Source of the DNA: an uncultured Bacilli bacterium
Lineage (GTDB): Bacteria; Bacillota_I; Bacilli_A; RF39; UBA660
DNA: 32,184 bases
Direction: 5' to 3'
Assembly: GCA_944358135.1 (NCBI GenBank)
Contig: CALVQN010000003.1
Location: 1-32,184, forward strand
The translations under genes and the position numbers were made by a program. Positions 25,428 to 32,184 of this stretch are shown here, piece after piece; positions within the stretch are counted from its first letter, which is position 1; each line of letters opens with the position of its first letter. The notes under the pieces were generated by a model. That model was not told the origin of the DNA and did no database searches. It saw only the letters and a program-made list of their open reading frames with translations.

Positions 25428-25981
25428 TGAAATTATTAGTAGGTTTAGGAAATCCTGGTAAAGAGTATATAAACACCCGTCATAATATAGGTTTTATGGT
25501 ACTTGATCATTTTACTGCAACAACTGAATGGAAAAGCAAATGGAATGCACTTTATACTGAGATAAATATTAATGGAGAGAAAATATTATTAATTAAACCT
25601 CAAACATATATGAATTTATCTGGAAATGCTTTAATAGAATTTGTAAATTTCTACAAAATAAATTTAGAAGATATTTTAGTAATCCATGATGACTTAGACT
25701 TACCTGTAGGATCGTATCGACTAAAAATAAATAGTAGCAGTGGTGGACACAATGGCATTAAATCCATAATTGAAAGATTAGGAAGTAATAGTTTTGCAAG
25801 ACTAAAAATAGGAATTGGAAGTAACAAACAAATAGATACAAAAGATTATGTTTTAGGCAAATTTACTAAAGAAGAACAAGATATATTAGAAAAATTATAT
25901 CCAACATTTAATGAAATAATTAATTCCTTTATTACAAAAGGAATTGATAATACAATGAATATGTACAATAGAAAGAGCTAG
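25427..25981 (+). CDS. pth: Peptidyl-tRNA hydrolase
   Basis: 184 aa; recycles peptidyl-tRNA released from stalled ribosomes. VGLGNPGKEYINTRHNIGFMV carries the catalytic His (~20, in RHNIGF) and QTYMNLSG the Asn; HDDLDLP and SSSGGHNGIKS follow. AAGGAGG precedes two adjacent ATGs; the second (25427) has the better 7-nt spacing. pth before mfd is the Bacilli order. Confidence 0.95.
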   Translation: MKLLVGLGNPGKEYINTRHNIGFMVLDHFTATTEWKSKWNALYTEININGEKILLIKPQTYMNLSGNALIEFVNFYKINLEDILVIHDDLDLPVGSYRLKINSSSGGHNGIKSIIERLGSNSFARLKIGIGSNKQIDTKDYVLGKFTKEEQDILEKLYPTFNEIINSFITKGIDNTMNMYNRKS

Positions 25982-25984
25982 AGT

Positions 25985-28900
25985 ATGAACTTTTTAGACA
26001 AGTATTTTAAATATGATAATAATTTAGTAATAACTGGGTTAACACATGAGTTAGCCTATCTTTACGTGTCTAAACTTTTTGAAGAGAAAAAGAAAAATAT
26101 CATTGTTTTATTAAGTACTTTATATGAAGCGAATACTTTTGCATCAGGTATAGGAAACTATGAAAAAGATACCTATTTATTTCCAATGGATGACTTTATT
26201 ACAAGTCAAGCTCTAGCTATTTCACCAGAACTTAAAACAACCAGAATAGACACATTAGAAGCAATAAAAAACAAAAAAGGAATAATTGTTACTAATTTAA
26301 TGGGATATTTAAAATTTTTAACAGACCAACAAGTTCAAGAAAAAATGAATATTGTCCTAAAAAAAGGAGATGAAATCAACAGAGAAAAACTAATAGAAAT
26401 ATTAGACAAACTAGATTATAAAAGAGATACAATTGTAACAACAACTGGCGAATATGCAGTAAGAGGATTTGTAATAGATATATTTGTAACATTAGAAGAA
26501 CATCCAATAAGAGTAGAGTTTTTTGGCAATGAGATAGAATCCATCCGTTATTTTGATGAATCTACTCAAATGTCAATCAAAGAAATAAATGAAATAAAAC
26601 TAGTAACAAATGGGGAAATTAAAACAGAAAAAAAATCTAGTTTGTTAGACTATGCTAAAGATGCTATCATAGTAACCATAGATGAGGCAAGAATAAAAGC
26701 TAATTATGAAAAACTAGAAGAAGAAATGTTTGAATTTAGAGTAGCTAAAGATTTACCTAAAGATACTAGATTTATGTTTTCATTAGACGAGATAAATCCT
26801 AAAGAAAATATCTATATAAATTTTATTGATAATTACAATAAAGGACCAAATACACTAAATTTAACCACCAAAGAAATACCAAATTTTCATTCTAACTTTG
26901 AGAAATTAAAAGAGCAAACAGAAATATGGCACAGACAGGGATACAAAATAATATTTTACTTAAGTAAAGAAAGTCAAATAAAGATTATTAAAGAACTAAT
27001 AACAGTTCCAATAACAATTGAAAATAAGTACCTATCTCAAGGTTTCATTGTGGATAAAACAGTTGTAATCAGTGAAAATGATATTGAACAAGTAAACAAA
27101 GAAAGAGTAAAATACCGCAATTCCTATAAAATCGGTACCAAAATTAAAGATTTAAATTCTCTTAATAAAGGCGATTATGTTGTTCACATGGCTCATGGTA
27201 TAGGAGTATACAACGGAATTAGAACTTTAACTAAAAGAGGGTTAGCCAAAGATTATATAGAAATTTTATATGCTGATAATGATAAAGTATATGTACCTGT
27301 CGAAAAAATGAATACTATCTTAAAATATACAAGCAAAGATGGATTTAAACCAAAGATTAATAAATTAAATTCAACTAGTTGGGCAAAAACCAAAAGAGCA
27401 GTAGAAAAGAAAATCAAAGATATATCACAGGAGCTATTAAAACTTTATGCTGAAAGAAAAGCTTTAAAGGGTGATGTGTACAAGACTTATGATATGGAAA
27501 CAGATTTTGCTAATTCATTTGAATATACACCAACTAAAGACCAAGAGAAAGCTATAAAGGAAATTGACACAGACTTAAAAGATCAAGTTCCAATGGATAG
27601 ATTATTATGTGGAGATGTCGGATTTGGCAAAACAGAAGTAGCATTCCGTGCAATGTTTAAAACAGTTTTAAATAACAAGCAAGTATTATATTTATGTCCA
27701 ACAACCATTTTATCAAACCAACAATATAAAAATGCTCAAGACAGATTTAAAGACTATCCTATAGAAATAGCTCTTTTAAACCGATTTACAACTCCAAAAG
27801 AAACAAAAAGAATATTAGAAGGCCTAGCAAATGGAACTATTGATATAGTTTTTGGAACCCATAGACTTTTAAGCGACGATATTTATGTCAAGAAACTAGG
27901 CTTACTTGTAGTAGATGAAGAGCAACGTTTTGGTGTAACACATAAAGAAAAAATCAAAAAACTTAAAAATGATGTCAATGTCTTAACTTTATCAGCAACT
28001 CCAATTCCAAGAACTATGAAAATGGCAATGTCTGGTCTAAGAGATCTATCAATTATAGATACACCACCAGTAAACAGATATCCAATTCAAACCTACGTAT
28101 TAGAAGAAAATGATTTAATTATTAAAGATGCAATATATAAAGAATTAGCAAGACAAGGTCAAGTATTTATTTTATATAACAACATTGATAAACTAGATAA
28201 TGTGGTTAATCATATCAAAACATTAGTTCCTGAAGCAAGAATCATTAGTGCACATGGTAAAATGAATAAAATAGAACTAGAAGATGTTATGCAAGATTTT
28301 ATTGATTATAAATATGACATTTTAGTATGCACGACAATTATTGAAACGGGAATAGATATTCCTAATACAAATACATTAATTATATATAATGCTGACAGAT
28401 TTGGATTATCCCAATTATATCAAATTAGAGGTAGAGTAGGCCGTTCTAATAAAATCGCATATGCTTACCTACTTTATGATAAGAGCAAAATGCTAAATGA
28501 TATAGCGATTAAAAGATTAGATGCAATAAAAGAATTTACAGAACTAGGTAGTGGTTATCGTATAGCTATGCGAGACTTAGCAATACGTGGAGCAGGAGAT
28601 ATTCTAGGAAGTGAACAAGCAGGTTTTGTTGATTCAGTAGGAATTAATTTATACATGCAAATGATTGAAGAAGAAATGCGTAAATTAAAAGGAGAAGAAG
28701 TTCAAACTGAGGAAGAAAAACAATCACTAGTAGATGTAAGTACCCATATTTCTGATGAATATACAACGGATGATGAAATAAAAATTGAAATCCACCAAAT
28801 GATTAATGAAGTAGAATCACAGGAAAGTCTAAAAAAAGTAAAAGAAGAATTAGAAGACCGTTTTGGTAAAGTAGATGAAACTATGCTTATTTACATGTAC

Positions 28901-29203
28901 GAAGAATGGTTTGAAAAATTAGCAAGATCCCTAAATATTACCAAAGTAACTCAAACAGAAAGATTTGTAGAAATAGAACTACCAGAAGAATTATCTAGTA
29001 ATATTAAAGCAGATAAATTATTCTTAGAAAGTTATAATATTAATCCCAACTTAAAATTTGCTTATTCTAATCATAGAATAAAAATAACTCTAATGTTAAA
29101 ACCAAATGATAAACATTTCTTATACACATTCGTACCAGTATTAGAATTAATCAAAGAAGATTATTTCCCGGGAAATAATTCTAACGAAAAAAGCACCAAT
29201 TAA
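25985..29203 (+). CDS. mfd: Transcription-repair coupling factor Mfd
   Basis: 1072 aa. The N-terminal UvrB-like module, a RNA polymerase-interaction domain (KGDYVVHMAHGIGVYNG, ~395-415), then a RecG-like helicase: Walker A GDVGFGKTE (~545), DEEQ box (VVDEEQRFG, ~640), TATPIPRTM, and motif VI (QIRGRVGRSN, ~815). The TRCF C-terminal domain contains the UvrA-binding-blocking part. It dislodges stalled RNA polymerase and recruits UvrA. Ribosome site weak (GAGCTAGAG), but the start is 4 bp after pth, so coupling is likely. Confidence 0.96.
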   Translation: MNFLDKYFKYDNNLVITGLTHELAYLYVSKLFEEKKKNIIVLLSTLYEANTFASGIGNYEKDTYLFPMDDFITSQALAISPELKTTRIDTLEAIKNKKGIIVTNLMGYLKFLTDQQVQEKMNIVLKKGDEINREKLIEILDKLDYKRDTIVTTTGEYAVRGFVIDIFVTLEEHPIRVEFFGNEIESIRYFDESTQMSIKEINEIKLVTNGEIKTEKKSSLLDYAKDAIIVTIDEARIKANYEKLEEEMFEFRVAKDLPKDTRFMFSLDEINPKENIYINFIDNYNKGPNTLNLTTKEIPNFHSNFEKLKEQTEIWHRQGYKIIFYLSKESQIKIIKELITVPITIENKYLSQGFIVDKTVVISENDIEQVNKERVKYRNSYKIGTKIKDLNSLNKGDYVVHMAHGIGVYNGIRTLTKRGLAKDYIEILYADNDKVYVPVEKMNTILKYTSKDGFKPKINKLNSTSWAKTKRAVEKKIKDISQELLKLYAERKALKGDVYKTYDMETDFANSFEYTPTKDQEKAIKEIDTDLKDQVPMDRLLCGDVGFGKTEVAFRAMFKTVLNNKQVLYLCPTTILSNQQYKNAQDRFKDYPIEIALLNRFTTPKETKRILEGLANGTIDIVFGTHRLLSDDIYVKKLGLLVVDEEQRFGVTHKEKIKKLKNDVNVLTLSATPIPRTMKMAMSGLRDLSIIDTPPVNRYPIQTYVLEENDLIIKDAIYKELARQGQVFILYNNIDKLDNVVNHIKTLVPEARIISAHGKMNKIELEDVMQDFIDYKYDILVCTTIIETGIDIPNTNTLIIYNADRFGLSQLYQIRGRVGRSNKIAYAYLLYDKSKMLNDIAIKRLDAIKEFTELGSGYRIAMRDLAIRGAGDILGSEQAGFVDSVGINLYMQMIEEEMRKLKGEEVQTEEEKQSLVDVSTHISDEYTTDDEIKIEIHQMINEVESQESLKKVKEELEDRFGKVDETMLIYMYEEWFEKLARSLNITKVTQTERFVEIELPEELSSNIKADKLFLESYNINPNLKFAYSNHRIKITLMLKPNDKHFLYTFVPVLELIKEDYFPGNNSNEKSTN
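29163..29176. promoter_or_regulatory. Noc-type binding site at the 3' end of mfd (exact)
   Basis: ATTTCCCGGGAAAT, identical to the B. subtilis consensus; encodes YFPGNN in the last residues of Mfd. Confidence 0.78.
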
Positions 29204-29223
29204 TCAAACATTGATGCTTTTTA
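29188..29223. terminator. Shared terminator of mfd and surface gene 2
   Basis: AAAAAGCACCAAT (29188-29200) and ATTGATGCTTTTT (29210-29222), one mismatch; the A/T tails allow both directions. Overlaps the mfd stop. Confidence 0.8.
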
Positions 29224-29234
29224 TATGATAAAAT

Positions 29235-30527
29235 TTATGAAACTAAATATGGATCAGTACTTGTTCCTGAACCTGATATTGTAACATCAGCAGAAAGATT
29301 AATTACTGGGCGTACACCACTCGCACCATGCACGTGATTGTTGCTGAAGCCGCCAGACGAATACACATAGAACACGACAGCATAACTGCCCGTAGAATTA
29401 AAGTAATACGGAGACATTGTCCAATAATATTGGTTATTATATAAGTAATAACTTGTATTATTTGTTCCATATACTCCTCCTGCAAAAGCTACTTCATCTG
29501 CCGTAATGAGTCCTACTGGTTCGGCGATGATATCACTAGTTGTACATGCCAAACTTGGGCTTTTATTACTATCTAATCTTCCATATGCTGCATAGTTGAT
29601 TGTGCTACTTGGTTGGCTACTCCACGAATATCCACTTGCCATGTTTCGATCACTACAGAATCCTACACTTGTATCGATATAATCTGCATAATCATCTAGA
29701 TTACTACTTGTATACCATGACTGTAGTGTATTGAGTATTGGACTATCTGTTGTTTGTCCATGTTGACTTCCTTCTGTATATTTTAATCCTACATACTCAC
29801 TCCGATCATGACTACTATTAAATTGTTGCTTTGCTCCATTATTGATCATTGTTCCTGTTCCTGTTGCTGTAGTACTTGTTCCATTATAGATGAGTCTTAC
29901 ACTTCCATCTCCATTTACTCTTACGATTCTCCAGTAGAATCCTCCAAATCTTACACAGTTATCGGTTGGTGCTCCTGCAAAGTAATATGAAGTTCCTTTC
30001 CAATCTGTTGTTTCATATATAACTCCTGTTGTTGTATCTGTAACTGGTGTACTAAAATCTTCTCTTGTCTGAATGTCTTTTCCTGCTAATATCTGATCTG
30101 CTGCTGGTAACTCTTCATCAAAATACAAATAACATTTAGTACCTTTTTTAGTTATATTATTTACATTTATTGAACCATTTTCATATATTATACTTACTGT
30201 ATCATCTTTAACTATCTCTCCATTATTAGATATTCCACAATGACTATGTTCAGTATTTAATGAATATCCACTTGAAGGTATAGTATCTGCTTCAACATAA
30301 CTTCCGTCTTCATTCGCTACATACAATGACACCATATTTAAATCGGGTACTTTATAATTTATCTCACTATTTATTATAGGTACACTATCTGTTACTCTAT
30401 ATTTAGCAAATGTATTACTTACTATTATTGTTATAAGAAGTACTACTACACAGACAATACCACATAAAAGATATAATCTATTCCTATTAGATTTCAATAT
30501 TTCAAATTCTAATTCACTCTTTTCCAT
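29235..30527 (-). CDS. Membrane-anchored surface protein with variable lectin-like tail (paralogue 2)
   Basis: 430 aa, paralogous to the protein at 2362-3702. Basic N-terminus, membrane anchor at ~18-40, then the near-identical stalk (NYKVPDLNMVSLYVANEDG, TKKGTKCYLYFD) up to ~137. The C-terminal domain contains VRFGGFYWRIVRVNGDG, AEPVGLITADEVAF, YYWTMSP and GVRPVINLSADV. Residues ~374-403 are the hypervariable stretch; they differ from the template repeat at 5.9 kb almost only at template adenines, with a 2-codon insertion just before. By position this is the exposed end of the protein and would vary ligand binding (inference). Divergent from XRE genes at 30680; a TTTTCC-rich leader precedes it, ribosome site weak. 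Confidence 0.82.
   Translation of the reverse strand: MEKSELEFEILKSNRNRLYLLCGIVCVVVLLITIIVSNTFAKYRVTDSVPIINSEINYKVPDLNMVSLYVANEDGSYVEADTIPSSGYSLNTEHSHCGISNNGEIVKDDTVSIIYENGSINVNNITKKGTKCYLYFDEELPAADQILAGKDIQTREDFSTPVTDTTTGVIYETTDWKGTSYYFAGAPTDNCVRFGGFYWRIVRVNGDGSVRLIYNGTSTTATGTGTMINNGAKQQFNSSHDRSEYVGLKYTEGSQHGQTTDSPILNTLQSWYTSSNLDDYADYIDTSVGFCSDRNMASGYSWSSQPSSTINYAAYGRLDSNKSPSLACTTSDIIAEPVGLITADEVAFAGGVYGTNNTSYYLYNNQYYWTMSPYYFNSTGSYAVVFYVYSSGGFSNNHVHGASGVRPVINLSADVTISGSGTSTDPYLVS
29305..29415 (-). repeat. Variable repeat 2 (candidate retroelement target site)
   Basis: Aligned to the template (29337-29384 against 5942-5989): 11 differences, ten at template adenines, giving A-to-T, A-to-G and A-to-C changes; one C-to-T. 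Unchanged words include GTG TTC, TCG and AAC AAT. Upstream there is a 6-bp insertion relative to the template. Distance from the template is about 23.3 kb, on the other side of the origin. Confidence 0.78.
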
Positions 30528-30552
30528 CTTTAATTTTACTCCTATTCTTATA

Positions 30553-30571
30553 AAATTAAAGATTCTTAACT
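30553..30571 (+). repeat. 19-bp inverted repeat, left arm
   Basis: AAATTAAAGATTCTTAACT; its exact reverse complement lies at 31145-31163, so the pair encloses the first XRE gene. Confidence 0.85.
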
Positions 30572-30601
30572 ATATTAATTATATATTAGAAATATATAAT
30601 A

Positions 30602-30635
30602 GTCAAGAGAAAACACACTATTACATGACAAATAT
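30602..30635 (+). repeat. 34-bp direct repeat, copy 1
   Basis: Identical 34-bp copy at 31196-31229, in each case about 45-50 bp before an XRE start; shared upstream control element. Confidence 0.85.
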
Positions 30636-30679
30636 AAAAAAGAATTCTATTTATGAGAGAATGAATTCAGGTGTTATTT

Positions 30680-31144
30680 ATGAGATATTACGGAGATAGA
30701 TTGAAATACATAAGAGAGGAGCATGACCTCAGTCAGTATGAAATATCCGAATTATTAGGTTTTAAAAAAAGAGTATATGGTAATTTTGAACGTGAGGAAA
30801 CTATTATTCCTTTAAAACATTTAAATTTTTTATGCAACTATTTTAATGTTTCTTTAGACTATATATTTGGTTTTAGTAATGAAAAAAAATATAAAAACAT
30901 GAAAGAAGAAGTGAATACAAACTTAATAAGAGAGCGATTAAGAAAATTGAGAGAGGAACATAATTTAACACAAAAAGATTTAGCTAAGATATTACATGTA
31001 TCCCCTTCTGCTATATCTGAGTATGAGAGAAAAGCAAAATTAATTGCTACTCCATTTCTCTATGATATATGTAAAAAATATCACATTAGTGCTGACTATC
31101 TTTTAGGTAAAATACATAAGCCACAGTATTATAAAAATGAGTAA
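30680..31144 (+). CDS. Double XRE-domain regulator
   Basis: 154 aa with two Cro/C1 helix-turn-helix domains in tandem (~5-62 and ~82-140). Domain 1: LSQYEISELLGFKKRVYGNFERE; domain 2: LTQKDLAKILHVSPSAISEYER (both quoted with 20 or so residues as helix-turn-helix). Each is followed by a DYIFGF/DYLLGK-like segment, so the gene arose by internal duplication. The ATG at 30680 follows AGGTG; an in-frame GTG at 30671 overlaps that site. It faces surface gene 2 as the other XRE pair faces surface gene 1. Likely regulator of that gene or of itself (inference). Confidence 0.82.
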   Translation: MRYYGDRLKYIREEHDLSQYEISELLGFKKRVYGNFEREETIIPLKHLNFLCNYFNVSLDYIFGFSNEKKYKNMKEEVNTNLIRERLRKLREEHNLTQKDLAKILHVSPSAISEYERKAKLIATPFLYDICKKYHISADYLLGKIHKPQYYKNE

Positions 31145-31163
31145 AGTTAAGAATCTTTAATTT
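31145..31163 (-). repeat. 19-bp inverted repeat, right arm
   Basis: AGTTAAGAATCTTTAATTT, exact reverse complement of 30553-30571, immediately after the XRE stop. Confidence 0.85.
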
Positions 31164-31195
31164 CTGATTTTATTATATCATTAATATTAAATACG

Positions 31196-31229
31196 GTCAA
31201 GAGAAAACACACTATTACATGACAAATAT
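31196..31229 (+). repeat. 34-bp direct repeat, copy 2
   Basis: Same 34 bases as 30602-30635, offset 594 bp, upstream of the frameshifted XRE copy. Confidence 0.85.
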
Positions 31230-31273
31230 TTAGCAATACATTAATTATGAGAAAATGAATTTGGTGTTTAATT

Positions 31274-31731
31274 ATGAGATATTATGGAAAAAGATTAAAA
31301 TATATTAGGGAAGAACATGAATTTAGTCAATATGAAATATCCGAATTATTAGGTTTTAAAAAAAGAGTATATAGCAATTTTGAACGTGAGGAAACTATAT
31401 TCCTTTAAAACATTTGAATTGTTTATGCAACTACTTTAATGTTTCCTTAGATTATATATTTAAATTTACTGATGAAAAAAATTATAAAAATATAAAAAAA
31501 GAAATCAATAAAAGCTTAATAAAAAAGCGATTAAAAGAGGTAAGATTAGAATATAATCTCACTCAAAAAAAGTTGGCCGACATATTACATATATCGCTTT
31601 CAACTATATCCAAATATGAGAGAGAAGCAAAATTAATTGCTACTCCATTTCTTTATGATATATGCCAAAAGTACAATATTTCAGCTGATTATCTTCTAGG
31701 TAAAATAGATAATCCCAAGTATTTGAAATAA
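31274..31731 (+). pseudogene. Frameshifted double XRE-domain regulator
   Basis: Near-copy of 30680-31144 with the same start context. A single base is missing near 31396-31402 (the intact copy has GAAACTATTATTCC, this one GAAACTATATTCC), which breaks the frame inside the first domain. The remaining open part (31414-31731, 105 aa) still encodes the end of domain 1 and a whole second domain (YNLTQKKLADILHISLSTIS), so a truncated one-domain protein could be made. The frameshift could also be a sequencing error, since it lies in an AT-rich repeat. Confidence 0.75.
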
Positions 31732-31753
31732 TGAAATATCTTGGGATTTTTAT
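31711..31753 (+). terminator. Terminator after the XRE pair
   Basis: AATCCCAAG (31711-31719) pairs with CTTGGGATT (31740-31748), an AT-rich interior, then TTTTTAT. Confidence 0.75.
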
Positions 31754-31804
31754 ATGTCGAATTTAATGAAAAATTTGTCGAACGGTTTTTCTTGCTTTTT
31801 TAAT

Positions 31805-31915
31805 TATAATCATTCATAATAGATAAATGTTATCTAGTATTGGCGGCGCCTGCTTCATTTTGTAAGTAGTTTAAACTACTTGAGTATTCAGGGGGTTTTT
31901 ACGAAAGCAGGTGAT
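31805..31915 (+). promoter_or_regulatory. Structured leader of the toxin-like peptide
   Basis: A TATAAT (31805-31810) is a possible -10. CCTGCTT (31849-31855) can pair with AAGCAGG (31905-31911), covering part of the AGGTGA ribosome site; inside lies the perfect 18-bp palindrome AAGTAGTTTAAACTACTT (31864-31881). Confidence 0.5.
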
Positions 31916-31919
31916 GTAA

Positions 31920-32003
31920 ATGAATGAAGAAATTAAGTATTTATTCATTATAATAATTATGCTAATCTCTATTATTAGAGATGACCATAAGAAAAAGCGC
32001 TGA
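31920..32003 (+). CDS. Small hydrophobic peptide, type I toxin/holin-like (27 aa)
   Basis: MNEEIKYLFIIIIIMLISII is followed by RDDHKKKR: an acidic start, one membrane helix and a basic tail. This is the layout of putative holin-like (Hol-Tox) and Fst/BsrG-like type I toxins in Firmicutes, which damage the membrane and are silenced by an antisense RNA. AGGTGA lies 5 nt from the ATG. A hairpin (GCGCT/AGCGC) spans the stop codon, and the leader may hide the ribosome site. Too short for confident homology; function is inferred from architecture. Confidence 0.55.
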   Translation: MNEEIKYLFIIIIMLISIIRDDHKKKR

Positions 32004-32051
32004 TATGTAGCGCCACAAACAAATTTGCAGGCGTTATCCAATCTGGATAAC
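31997..32051. ncRNA. Possible antisense/antitoxin RNA region
   Basis: Two hairpins: GCGCT/AGCGC (31997-32001, 32009-32013) and GTTATCCA/TGGATAAC (32033-32040, 32044-32051, 3-nt loop). Convergent antisense RNAs overlapping the toxin 3' end are usual for this class. I cannot locate a minus-strand promoter with certainty; hence low confidence. Confidence 0.3.
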
Positions 32052-32121
32052 ACTTACATATTTAATATATCATATTTTATATAAATTTACAAGTTCATTT
32101 CTGTATGATGTTAATCCTTTT

Positions 32122-32158
32122 TTAAAATGTTACCATATCATTAGTTAAAATGTTACCA
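32122..32158 (+). repeat. Two direct repeats at the window edge
   Basis: TTAAAATGTTACCA at 32122-32135 and 32145-32158, offset 23 bp. Paired short repeats of this kind are seen at ends of IS21-like elements; a TATAAT (32170-32175) follows. The element itself, if any, would begin beyond the window. Confidence 0.45.
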
Positions 32159-32184
32159 AACATATGTAGTATAATATATCTCTG

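Larger units (their letters stand above)
30528..30679. promoter_or_regulatory. Divergent control region of surface gene 2 and the XRE gene
   Basis: 152 bp between divergent starts. Contains one arm of a 19-bp inverted repeat (30553-30571), a 34-bp element (30602-30635) found again at 31196-31229, and a possible plus-strand promoter (ATGACA, 17 nt, TATTTA). The duplicated element is a good candidate XRE operator. Confidence 0.5.

Noticed and set aside
29303-29485. 60-aa minus-strand frame overlapping the variable tail of surface gene 2
   Set aside because: Out-of-frame shadow of a real gene, no independent start signal.
31871-32053. 60-aa minus-strand frame opposite the toxin-like peptide
   Set aside because: Starts and ends in the hairpins, lacks a ribosome site; the plus-strand peptide has a good one.

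Overview
The window is an AT-rich (roughly 70% A+T) bacterial chromosome segment carrying the replication origin. Gene order (rpmH-rnpA-yidC-jag on one side, dnaA-dnaN-recF-gyrB-gyrA on the other, then SRP RNA-dnaX-ybaB-recR-bofA-holB-ricT-trmN6-pth-mfd) is that of Bacilli. A ComK homologue, consensus-like parS sites and sequences matching the Bacillus Noc-binding site support a low-GC Bacillota of the class Bacilli, possibly an uncultured gut lineage; the exact taxon is inference. UGA is a normal stop and the tRNA-Trp anticodon is CCA.

Layout. 1-5.7 kb is accessory: a decayed short-chain dehydrogenase, a MazG-like pyrophosphohydrolase, tRNA-Trp, a SleB-type wall hydrolase, dUTPase, a membrane-anchored surface protein with a lectin-like C-terminus, two XRE regulators divergent from it, and an unknown 399-aa protein. 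5.7-6.1 kb is a gene-free stretch holding a short copy of the variable tail of the surface proteins in which the variable codons are nearly all AAT/AAC. 6.1-9.65 kb is the leftward origin operon (LysM amidase, jag, yidC, rnpA, rpmH). 9.65-11.63 kb is the bipartite origin around dnaA. 11.6-18.8 kb holds dnaN, comK, recF, gyrB and gyrA. 18.85-19.72 kb is a non-coding block with six parS sites and two copies of a ~134-bp repeat. 19.7-29.2 kb is the SRP RNA and replication, repair and translation genes up to mfd. 29.2-32.2 kb is accessory again: a second surface protein, tandem XRE genes (one frameshifted), a predicted type I toxin peptide and possible mobile-element end repeats.

Main result. The AAY-rich stretch at 5911-6014 (minus strand) looks like the template repeat of a diversity-generating retroelement. 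Against the tail of the second surface gene, 10 of 11 differences over 48 aligned bases fall on template adenines. Two target genes lie 3.5 kb and 23.3 kb away on opposite sides of the origin, each with XRE regulators facing away from it. No reverse transcriptase is in the window, so it must be elsewhere in the genome or lost.

The second theme is chromosome organisation. Five Noc-type palindromes sit inside recF, dnaX (two), trmN6 and mfd, all on the dnaA-to-mfd side, interspersed with the parS cluster. Genes on both sides of the origin are transcribed away from it.
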